Shown here: one piece after another, positions 41,490 through 48,313 of the stretch | How the letters are laid out: each line of letters opens with the position of its first letter | Position numbering within the stretch: the stretch's first letter is position 1 | Source: an uncultured Nitriliruptoraceae bacterium | Lineage (GTDB): Bacteria > Actinomycetota > Nitriliruptoria > Nitriliruptorales > Nitriliruptoraceae | Direction: 5' to 3' | Length of the DNA: 48,313 nt | NCBI GenBank assembly: GCA_913060655.1 | Contig: CAJXTG010000011.1 | Location: forward strand, 1-48,313 | Made by a program: the position numbers and the translations under genes | The notes under the pieces: generated by a model | Databases searched by the model: none | The model's input: only the letters and a program-made list of their open reading frames with translations | What the model was told of the DNA's origin: nothing

Positions 41490-42943
41490 GCGCCGACGCG
41501 CCCCGCCTCGGGCTCGCCGACGACGGCCCGGAGGTCGACACCGCGCCGGCGGCCAGCACCGTGCTCACCGACACGGCCGGGATGCCGCTGGCGGCCCGGC
41601 TGCGGCCCCGGGACCTCGCCGAGTTCGTCGGCCAGCTCCAGGCGGTCGGTCCGGGACGCCCCCTGCGGCGCATGCTGGACCGTGGGGCGCTGTCGTCCCT
41701 GGTGCTGTGGGGGCCGCCCGGCGTCGGCAAGACGTCGCTCGCCCGGGTCATCGCCGGCTGCGTCGACGCGACGTGGGTGGAGCTGTCCGCCGTCACCGCC
41801 GGCGTGAAGGACGTCCGGCGGGCGCTCGACGAGGGCCGGGGCCGCCTCGAGCTGCGCGGCCGCCGGACCGTGCTGTTCATCGACGAGATCCACCGGTTCA
41901 ACAAGGCGCAGCAGGACGCGCTGCTGCCCGGCGTCGAGGCCGGCTGGGTCACCCTCGTCGGTGCGACGACGGAGAACCCGTTCTTCGAGCTGAACGCGCC
42001 GCTGCTGTCGCGCTGCCAGCTGGTCCGGCTCGAGCCGCTCGACGCGACGGAGGTGCGCACGCTGCTCGAGCGCGCCGTCACCGACGCGGAGCGGGGGCTC
42101 GCCGGACGGGTCGCGCTCACCGACGAGGCGTTCGCCCATCTCGCGGCGGTCGCCGAGGGGGACGCGCGCGCGGCCCTGTCGGCGCTGGAGGTCGCCGCGT
42201 CCGCCGTCGGCGTCCACGGCCCCGACGGCACGCTGTTCGACGAGGGGGCGACGTCCGCCCCGGCGGTCGAGCTCGACCTCGACGCCGTCGCCGGGGCGCT
42301 GCGCCGCTTCCGCTACGACCGCGCCTCCGACGCCCACTACGACCAGGTGTCGGCGTTCATCAAGTCGCTGCGCGGCTCCGACCCCGACGCGGCCGTCTAC
42401 TGGCTCACGCGCATGCTCGCCGCGGGGGAGGACCCCCGGTTCCTCGCCCGCCGCATGGTCATCCTCGCCTCCGAGGACGTCGGGCTGGCCGACCGCACCG
42501 CGCTGCCGACCGCCGTCGCCGCGTTCGAGGCCCTCGACCGGGTCGGGCTGCCCGAGGCCCGCTACGCGCTCACCCACGCCGCGATCGCGCTGGCCGTCGC
42601 CCCGAAGTCGAACCGGGTGACGACGGCGATGGCCGCCGCCGACGCGCTCGTCGCCGAGACCGGCGACCTGCCGGTGCCGGTGCACCTGCGCGACACCCAC
42701 AACCGGTCGATGCGCCGCTGGATGGCCGAGCAGCGGCCCGACGGGCGGCCCCCACGGGCCTACGAGTACCCTCACGACCATCCGAACGGCGTGGCGGTCG
42801 GCCAGCCGCACCTGCCCGACGGGCTCGAGGACCGGGTGCTGTACGAGCCGTCCGACCACGGGCACGAGGCCGGCCTGGTCGACTGGGTCGCCGAGCTGCG
42901 CGCCCTGCGCCGTCCGCCGTCCGACCCCGACCTGCGAGGCTGA
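41486..42943 (+). CDS. rarA: Replication-associated recombination protein A (AAA+ clamp-loader-like ATPase)
   Basis: A 485-residue RarA/MgsA/WRNIP1-family ATPase acting at stalled replication forks. LAARLRPRDLAEFVGQ opens the AAA+ module; Walker A is GPPGVGKTS, Walker B FIDEIHRFNKAQQDALLP, sensor GATTENPFFELN. The C-terminal tetramerisation region contains HYDQVSAFIKSLRGSDPDAA and ends in KSNRVTTAM and the YPHDHPNG segment. The GTG at 41486 overlaps the aspS stop; the longer upstream frame is the aspS shadow. Position next to alaS is usual in actinobacteria. Confidence 0.96.
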   Translation: MSADAPRLGLADDGPEVDTAPAASTVLTDTAGMPLAARLRPRDLAEFVGQLQAVGPGRPLRRMLDRGALSSLVLWGPPGVGKTSLARVIAGCVDATWVELSAVTAGVKDVRRALDEGRGRLELRGRRTVLFIDEIHRFNKAQQDALLPGVEAGWVTLVGATTENPFFELNAPLLSRCQLVRLEPLDATEVRTLLERAVTDAERGLAGRVALTDEAFAHLAAVAEGDARAALSALEVAASAVGVHGPDGTLFDEGATSAPAVELDLDAVAGALRRFRYDRASDAHYDQVSAFIKSLRGSDPDAAVYWLTRMLAAGEDPRFLARRMVILASEDVGLADRTALPTAVAAFEALDRVGLPEARYALTHAAIALAVAPKSNRVTTAMAAADALVAETGDLPVPVHLRDTHNRSMRRWMAEQRPDGRPPRAYEYPHDHPNGVAVGQPHLPDGLEDRVLYEPSDHGHEAGLVDWVAELRALRRPPSDPDLRG

Positions 42944-42945
42944 CC

Positions 42946-43161
42946 GTGCGCCGTGTCCTCTCCTTCGCCCTGGGCCTCGGCATCGGCCTCGTCGTCGGCG
43001 GCAACCTGGTGCGCCGCCTCGACGCGGTCGGGCAGCGCTTCGCCCCCGACCGCATCGGCGTCGCCGCCAGCGCGTTCGTCGACCGCACCCGCCTGCGCGT
43101 CGTCGACGGGCTGGCCGCCCGCGGGCTGACGCGGGAGGACGGGACGACGTGGACTCGCTGA
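42946..43161 (+). CDS. Small membrane protein between rarA and alaS (DUF6167-like)
   Basis: A 71-residue protein with one glycine-rich transmembrane helix at about residues 4-22 (LSFALGLGIGLVVGGNLV) and a basic cytosolic tail. It starts at GTG 42946, two bases after the rarA stop, and its end overlaps the alaS start by 13 bases in another frame. Small proteins of this layout precede alaS in many actinobacteria (resembling the DUF6167 type); function unknown. Confidence 0.75.
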   Translation: MRRVLSFALGLGIGLVVGGNLVRRLDAVGQRFAPDRIGVAASAFVDRTRLRVVDGLAARGLTREDGTTWTR

Positions 43162-45797
43162 CGATCCGTGAGACGTTCCTGCGCTTCTACGAGGAGCGCG
43201 GGCACCGCCGCTTCCCGTCGGCGTCGCTCATCCCCGCCGACCCCACGGTGCTGCTCACCATCGCCGGCATGCTGCCGTTCAAGCCGTGGTTCATGGGCGA
43301 CGAGCCGGCGCCGGTCGACCGGGCCGTCAGCTTCCAGAAGTGCGTGCGCACCAACGACATCGAGAACGTCGGGCTGACCACCCGTCACCTGTCGTTCTTC
43401 GAGATGCTCGGCAACTTCTCGTTCGGCGACTACTTCAAGCGTGACGCGATGCGCTGGGCGTGGGAGCTGTCCACCGAGCACTTCGGGCTCGACCCGGAGC
43501 GGATCTGGGTCACGATCTACGAGGAGGACGACGACGCGGAGGAGCTGTGGCTCACCGAGACGGACCTCCCCGCGGCGCGGCTGCAGCGCCTCGGTGCCGA
43601 CGACAACTACTGGTGGACGCACGCGGCCGGCCCCGGCGGCCCGAACTCGGAGCTCTACTACGACCGCGGTGAGGCGTACGGGGAGGGCGGCGGCCCGGCC
43701 GTCAACGACGAGCGCTACCTCGAGTTCTACAACCTCGTGTTCATGCAGCACGCGCTCGACGCGCAGGGCACCATCCTCGGGGACCTGCCCGCCCAGAACG
43801 TCGACACGGGGCTCGGGCTGGAGCGGCTCGCGGTGCTGCTGCAGGGCGTCGACAACGTGTTCGAGACCGACCTGTTCCAGCCGCTGCTCGCCCGCGCCGG
43901 CGAGCTCACCGGCCACGCCTACGGCGCCGACGCGCAGGCCGACGTGTCGCTGCGCGTCATCGCCGAGCACGCCCGCACCGCGTCGTTCCTCGTCGGCGAC
44001 GGCGTGCTGCCGTCGAAGGAGGGCCGCGGCTACGTCCTGCGCCGGCTGATGCGCCGTGCGATCCGCCACGCCGGGCTGCTCGGCGTCGACGTCGGTGGCG
44101 GGCAGGGCGTCGCGGTGCCGATGGTCGAAGCGGTCATCGACACGATGGCCGCCGCCTACCCCGACCTCGCCGCGCAGCGCACCCTCGTCACCCGGGTGCT
44201 GGAGGCGGAGGAGCGGGACTTCGGCGCACGGCTGCGTGACGGGCTCGCCCGCGTCGACACGGCCGTCGCCGAGCTGCCCGCCGGCGCACCGTTCCGCGGT
44301 GACGTCGCGTTCGAGCTGCACGACACGTTCGGGTTCCCCATCGACCTGACCGCCGAGATCGTCGCCGACGCGGGTCTGGGGCTGGACCGCGACGCGTTCG
44401 ACGCGCTCATGGACGAGCAGCGCGAACGTGCGCGTGCCGGCGCCCGCAAGGGCGACGGTGGCGTGCCCGACGACGTGTACCGGGCGGGTGCGGCGGCCGC
44501 CGGGCAGGTCGAGTTCGTCGGCTACGACACCCTCGAGGTCGAGACGACCCTCCGGGCGCTGCTGACCCCGGCGGGCACGGTGCCGTCGGCCAGCGAGGGC
44601 GACGAGGTCGAGGTGGTGCTGGCCCGCAGCCCGTTCTACGCCGAGGGCGGCGGGCAGGTCGGCGACGCCGGGACGATCGTCACCCCGACGGGGCGGCTCG
44701 AGGTCCTCGACACGCAGGAGGTCATCGGCGGCGGCCTGCAGGTCCAGCGCGCCCGCGTCGTCGCCGGCGAGGTCGTCCCCGGTGCGGACGTCGCCGCCAT
44801 GGTCGACGCCGAGCGGCGCGCGGCGACCGGCCGTTCCCACTCCGCCACGCACGTGCTGCATGCGACCATCAAGGAGCTCGTCGGCGAGCACGCCCAGCAG
44901 GCCGGCTCGCTCGTGCAGCCCGGCCGGCTGCGCTTCGACTTCCCCCACTTCTCCGCCCTCGACGACGACACCCTCCGGGCCGTCGAACGGCTGGTGAACA
45001 CGCGCGTGCTCGCCGACCCCGACGTCGTCACCGAGGTCATGGGCCTCGAGGAGGCGAAGGCTGAGGGGGCGGTCGCGAACTTCGGGGACAAGTACGGCCA
45101 GGTCGTCCGCGTCGTCACGATCGGCGACTTCTCCAAGGAGCTGTGCGGCGGCACCCACGTGCGCACCGGCGCGGGCATCGGCACCGTCACCATCGTCCGG
45201 GAGGAGTCCATCGGCTCCAACACCCGGCGTGTCGAGGCGCTCACCGGCCTCGACGCGGTCACCTTCCTCACCCGCGAACGGCTCGTCGCCGAGGAGATCG
45301 CCCGGCTCGTCGACGTGCCCACCGCCGACGCGGTCGCCCGCATCACCGACCTGACCGCCCGGCTGCGCGCCGCGGAGAAGGAGCTGGCGCGCCTGCGCAC
45401 CGCCGACCTCGCCGGCCGCGCCCGCACCCTCGCCGACGCCGCACCGCGCGAGGACGGCCTCGCCGTCGTCGTCGAGCGGGCCGACGGGCTCGCCCCCGAC
45501 GACCTGCGCCGCCTCGCCGCCGAGATCCGCGGGGCGCTGGGGGAGGGGGCCGTCGTCGTCGTCGGTGCGGCGAACGACGGGAAGGCGCAGCTGATCGGCA
45601 CGGTCACCGCCGACCTCGTCGAACGGGGCGTGTCCGCCCGCACCGTCCTCACCGACGCCGCCCGCACGGTCGGCGGTGGCGCCGGCGGCGGGGACGACCT
45701 CGCCCAGGCCGGTGGTCGGGACGCCGGCGCGCTCGACGACGCGCTGGAGGTCGCCCGCACCGCCGCCCGCACCGCCGCCCGGGCCGGGTCGGCCTGA
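43149..45797 (+). CDS. alaS: Alanine-tRNA ligase
   Basis: An 882-residue class II synthetase, full length. The catalytic core starts LTIRETFLRFYEERGHRRFPSAS and includes FHEMLGNFSFGDYFK-type motif 2. The editing domain carries His564 and His568 (HSATH) and Cys666/His670 (CGGTH), and the C-terminal oligomerisation/C-Ala region is present (TVGGGAGGGDDLAQAGG). GTG 43149 starts inside the small upstream gene. The stop overlaps the ruvX ATG (TGATG). Confidence 0.97.
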   Translation: MDSLTIRETFLRFYEERGHRRFPSASLIPADPTVLLTIAGMLPFKPWFMGDEPAPVDRAVSFQKCVRTNDIENVGLTTRHLSFFEMLGNFSFGDYFKRDAMRWAWELSTEHFGLDPERIWVTIYEEDDDAEELWLTETDLPAARLQRLGADDNYWWTHAAGPGGPNSELYYDRGEAYGEGGGPAVNDERYLEFYNLVFMQHALDAQGTILGDLPAQNVDTGLGLERLAVLLQGVDNVFETDLFQPLLARAGELTGHAYGADAQADVSLRVIAEHARTASFLVGDGVLPSKEGRGYVLRRLMRRAIRHAGLLGVDVGGGQGVAVPMVEAVIDTMAAAYPDLAAQRTLVTRVLEAEERDFGARLRDGLARVDTAVAELPAGAPFRGDVAFELHDTFGFPIDLTAEIVADAGLGLDRDAFDALMDEQRERARAGARKGDGGVPDDVYRAGAAAAGQVEFVGYDTLEVETTLRALLTPAGTVPSASEGDEVEVVLARSPFYAEGGGQVGDAGTIVTPTGRLEVLDTQEVIGGGLQVQRARVVAGEVVPGADVAAMVDAERRAATGRSHSATHVLHATIKELVGEHAQQAGSLVQPGRLRFDFPHFSALDDDTLRAVERLVNTRVLADPDVVTEVMGLEEAKAEGAVANFGDKYGQVVRVVTIGDFSKELCGGTHVRTGAGIGTVTIVREESIGSNTRRVEALTGLDAVTFLTRERLVAEEIARLVDVPTADAVARITDLTARLRAAEKELARLRTADLAGRARTLADAAPREDGLAVVVERADGLAPDDLRRLAAEIRGALGEGAVVVVGAANDGKAQLIGTVTADLVERGVSARTVLTDAARTVGGGAGGGDDLAQAGGRDAGALDDALEVARTAARTAARAGSA

Positions 45798-46285
45798 TGC
45801 GCCGTCCCGGCGACGAGCTGCCGACGTCGGGCAGGCTGGTCGCGTTCGACCTCGGGCGGGTCCGGGTCGGCGTCGCCACCTCCGACCCCGACCAGGTCGT
45901 CGCGAGCCCGGCGGACACCGTCGACGTCGCCGACCTCGACCGGGGCGACAGCATGGACGTCGCCGCGCTCGCCGCACGGCTCGCTGCCCGCGCCGCCGAC
46001 CTCGACGCGAGCGGCGTCGTCGTCGGCGCGCCGCTGGACCTGTCGGGCCACGAGGGCGAGGCGGCCCGTGAGGCCCGTGCGGTCGCCGACGCGCTGCGGG
46101 CCGCCGCGGACCTGCCGGTGCGGCTGGTCGACGAGCGGTTCACGACCACGGAGGCGGAACGGGCCCTGCTCGAGGCGGACGTGTCCCGTGCGGGACGGCG
46201 GCGGGTGGTCGACCGGGTCGCCGCCGGCGTGCTCCTCCAGGGGGTGCTGACGACGCAGGCGCAGCGCAGGGGGGCCGGACGATGA
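45797..46285 (+). CDS. ruvX: RuvX/YqgF Holliday-junction resolvase-like RNase H fold nuclease
   Basis: A 162-residue YqgF-family protein, linked to 16S rRNA 5' end maturation and possibly junction resolution. LVAFDLGRVRVGVATSD carries the first catalytic Asp, VVGAPLDLSG is the second strand motif, and RLVDERFTTTEAE contains the Glu, with a final Asp in RVVDRVAAGVLLQ. ATG 45797 overlaps the alaS stop by one base; its stop overlaps the mltG ATG. Confidence 0.95.
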   Translation: MRRPGDELPTSGRLVAFDLGRVRVGVATSDPDQVVASPADTVDVADLDRGDSMDVAALAARLAARAADLDASGVVVGAPLDLSGHEGEAAREARAVADALRAAADLPVRLVDERFTTTEAERALLEADVSRAGRRRVVDRVAAGVLLQGVLTTQAQRRGAGR

Positions 46286-47451
46286 GCGGCCCCGACCTCG
46301 CGGCCATCCCCGAACCCGTCGCGTCCCTCGGGGGCCGGTCCGCACGCGCCCGCCGCACCCGGGCCCTCGTCGCCCTCGGCACGCTCGTCGCCGTGGCGGC
46401 CGGCGTGGCGCTGTGGCCGACCGGCGGGGCCGACGAGCCGTCGGCACCGCCGACGGAGGTGACCGCACCCGCCCCCGTCGTCTACGAGGTGCGTGCGGGG
46501 CAGACGGTGCGCAGCGTCGGGAACGAGCTCGCCGAGCTCGGCGTGATCGACTCGACCCTGCGGTTCCTGCGGGTCGCCGAGGCGGAGGGGCTCGCGACGG
46601 TGCTGCGGCCCGGCAGCTTCGTGCTGCGCACCGGCCTCGGGTCGGAGGAGACGGTCGCGCTGCTCGCCGCCGGCCCCGACGTCGGCGTGCAGCGGGAGAC
46701 GGTCCGGGTGCAGGTGATCGAGGGGCTGCTCCTCACCGACACGCTCGCCGCGCTCGCCGAGCAGCTCGACGGGGTGGGACGGGCCGAGCTCGACGCCGTC
46801 ATCGCCGCGACGCGCACCGGCGCGGACGGTGCGCTGACCCTGCCGGACTGGTGGCCCGACGTCACCGCCGCCCCCGACGACGTCGACCTCCTCGAGGGGC
46901 TGCTGTGGCCCGAGACCTACGACGTGTTCGCCGACGCGGACGCACGGGAGGTCCTCCAGCGGCTCGTGGACCAGACCGTCACGGAGATGGCCCGCATCGC
47001 CGACGGCGACGTCGACGTCCTCGGGACACCGCGCACCCGCCACGAGCTGCTGACCATCGCGAGCCTCATCGAGCGGGAGACGAACGTCGACGCGGAACGG
47101 GCGCTGGTCAGCGGCGTCATCCACGGGCGGCTCGCCGACGGGATGCGCCTCGACATCGACGCGACGCTGTCGTACGCGAAGGGCGACCTGACGGCGATCC
47201 CGCTGGACGTCGACCGCCGCTCCGACAGCCCCTACAACACCTACCGGATCCCCGGGCTGCCACCGGGGCCGATCTCCGGTGTGGGCCGCGCGTCGCTCGC
47301 GGCGGCCGCCGCACCGGAGGTGACCGACGCGCGCTTCTACGTGCTCGCCCCGGCCTGCGACGGCAGCCACGTGTTCGCCGTCACGTTCGCCGAGCACACC
47401 CGCAACGTCGCCGCGTTCCGCGCCGCCCGCGACGCCGGGGCGTGCGCATGA
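46282..47451 (+). CDS. mltG: Endolytic transglycosylase MltG (YceG-like)
   Basis: A 389-residue membrane-bound lytic transglycosylase that cuts nascent glycan strands to end their growth. A short cytosolic N-terminus, one transmembrane helix (about 30-48), a LysM-like subdomain and the catalytic YceG domain are visible. The latter has ASLIERET (catalytic Glu264), SGVIHGRLADGMRLDIDATL and SPYNTYRIPGLPPGPI. ATG overlaps the ruvX stop; its stop overlaps aroE. The order alaS-ruvX-mltG-aroE is classic for actinobacteria. Confidence 0.95.
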   Translation: MSGPDLAAIPEPVASLGGRSARARRTRALVALGTLVAVAAGVALWPTGGADEPSAPPTEVTAPAPVVYEVRAGQTVRSVGNELAELGVIDSTLRFLRVAEAEGLATVLRPGSFVLRTGLGSEETVALLAAGPDVGVQRETVRVQVIEGLLLTDTLAALAEQLDGVGRAELDAVIAATRTGADGALTLPDWWPDVTAAPDDVDLLEGLLWPETYDVFADADAREVLQRLVDQTVTEMARIADGDVDVLGTPRTRHELLTIASLIERETNVDAERALVSGVIHGRLADGMRLDIDATLSYAKGDLTAIPLDVDRRSDSPYNTYRIPGLPPGPISGVGRASLAAAAAPEVTDARFYVLAPACDGSHVFAVTFAEHTRNVAAFRAARDAGACA

Positions 47452-48313
47452 GCGGCACCGCAGAACGTCCCGCCGACCGTGCGGTCACCGCGGCGACCCT
47501 GCCCGGTGACCTCGGCGCGGACGACGTCGTGCTGCTCGGCTGGCCGGTCGCCCACTCGCGCAGCCCCGCCATCCACACGGCGGCCGCGGCGCACCTCGAC
47601 CTGCCGCTGCGCTACCGCGCGCTCGCGGTCGCCCCCGACGACCTCGACGCGGTCATCGACGCCCTCGGTGCTGCCGGCGTGCGTGGCGCGAACGTCACGA
47701 TGCCGCACAAGCCGGCCGCGTTCGCCCGCTGCGACGTCGTCAGTGACGAGGCGCGGTCGATCAGCGCGGTGAACACGCTCACGTGGGAGCGTGACGGGGA
47801 CACGACGACCCTCGAGGGGCACACGACGGACGCGCTGGGGCTGGAGGCGGCGCTCGCCGAGGACGTCGGCCCGGTCGTGGACATGCCGGTGCTGCTCGTG
47901 GGCACCCGCGGCGCGGCCCGGGCGGCGGCGCTCGCGCTGACCCGCGGGGGAGCGCGCATCACCGTCGCCGGCCGTGATCCCGCCGGCCGGGCGGGGGTGC
48001 TCGACGTCATCACCGCCGCGGACCGGGTCGGCGGCGCGGCGGTCGGCGAGGTGGCGCTCACCGACGAGCTCGGCCTGCAGCGGGCGGTGTCCGGTGCCCG
48101 GCTGGTGATGAACGCGACGTCGGTCGGCATCGACGGGGGCAGCCTGCCGGCCCCGTTCGAGGCGCTCGATGCGGGGCAGATCGCCTACGACCTGATCTAC
48201 GGCGCACCGACGCCGTTCCTCACCGCCGCGTGGGATGCGGGGGCGCAGGCGCACGACGGGCTCGGCATGCTCGTCCACCAGGCCGCCGCGTCCTTCGAAC
48301 GCTGGACGGGCCA
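47448..48313 (+). CDS. aroE: Shikimate dehydrogenase, 3' end beyond the window
   Basis: The first 288 codons of a shikimate dehydrogenase-like protein with no stop before the window ends. The substrate-binding motifs are present: HSRSPAIH, NVTMPHK (catalytic Lys), SAVNTL and an Asp in GHTTDALG, and near the end GLGMLVHQAAASFE. The nucleotide-binding loop is unusual: VGTRGAARA replaces the common GAGGAxxA, and AGRDPAGRA takes the place of the NRT-type NADP motif. ATG 47448 overlaps the mltG stop. Confidence 0.9.
   Translation, partial: MSGTAERPADRAVTAATLPGDLGADDVVLLGWPVAHSRSPAIHTAAAAHLDLPLRYRALAVAPDDLDAVIDALGAAGVRGANVTMPHKPAAFARCDVVSDEARSISAVNTLTWERDGDTTTLEGHTTDALGLEAALAEDVGPVVDMPVLLVGTRGAARAAALALTRGGARITVAGRDPAGRAGVLDVITAADRVGGAAVGEVALTDELGLQRAVSGARLVMNATSVGIDGGSLPAPFEALDAGQIAYDLIYGAPTPFLTAAWDAGAQAHDGLGMLVHQAAASFERWTG

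Noticed and set aside
42570-45977. 1135-codon minus-strand frame over alaS
   Set aside because: Antisense shadow; alaS has complete catalytic and editing motifs on the plus strand.

Overview
The window is a very GC-rich, almost wholly coding piece of chromosome. Gene order, dominant GTG/ATG starts with 1- or 4-base stop/start overlaps, and TA(G/C)NNT-type -10 elements (several directly in front of start codons, i.e. apparently leaderless genes) all point to the Actinomycetota. The right two thirds (thrS, pgsA, PatA-like acyltransferase, pimA, pdxS, pdxT, yebC, ruvCAB, yajC, secDF, apt, rel, MBL hydrolase, hisS, aspS, rarA, alaS, ruvX, mltG, aroE) follows the order I recall for mycobacteria, with some genes missing and others inserted. 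A deep-branching class such as Nitriliruptoria is possible, but that is inference only. I saw no insertion sequence, prophage, CRISPR array or rRNA operon.

Left part (1-19.3 kb), a mixed region: RNase P RNA; a minus-strand pair made of a stand-alone Lon substrate-binding domain protein and an SRAP (YedK/HMCES) abasic-site crosslinking protein; a pterin dehydratase/SDR pair; a membrane-anchored metzincin protease; a lipid module (CaiB-type CoA transferase, FadE5-like acyl-CoA dehydrogenase and a TetR regulator with a palindromic operator); ilvD with a small unknown gene; a PaaI-like thioesterase; the large glutamate synthase subunit gltB without gltD; an iron-staple PD-(D/E)XK nuclease followed by a stand-alone HIRAN protein; a VanW/G5 envelope protein; and an orphan zinc-finger anti-sigma-like membrane protein whose stop codon lies inside a tRNA-Val(CAC) gene.

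Middle part (19.4-28.1 kb): thrS is translationally coupled to a phosphatidylinositol-phosphate synthase, a PatA-like acyltransferase and PimA (phosphatidylinositol mannoside pathway). A hairpin closes this unit. Then come a DUF3048 lipoprotein, pdxS-pdxT (PLP synthase) and yebC.

Right part (28.2-48.3 kb): ruvC-ruvA-ruvB behind a promoter carrying a LexA-type box; yajC, an HD-domain phosphohydrolase, then secD-secF and apt; rel (ppGpp synthetase/hydrolase), whose -10 element lies in the centre of a perfect 10-bp inverted repeat; a metallo-beta-lactamase-fold hydrolase, hisS, aspS, rarA, a 71-residue membrane protein, alaS, ruvX, mltG and aroE (cut by the window end).

Best candidates for something undescribed are the Cas4/AddB-like nuclease plus HIRAN pair (15.3-16.7 kb), the LonSB plus SRAP pair (0.4-1.7 kb), the symmetric element around the rel promoter, and a family of short tandem duplications and leader hairpins at gene boundaries. 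No gap between genes exceeds 300 bases.
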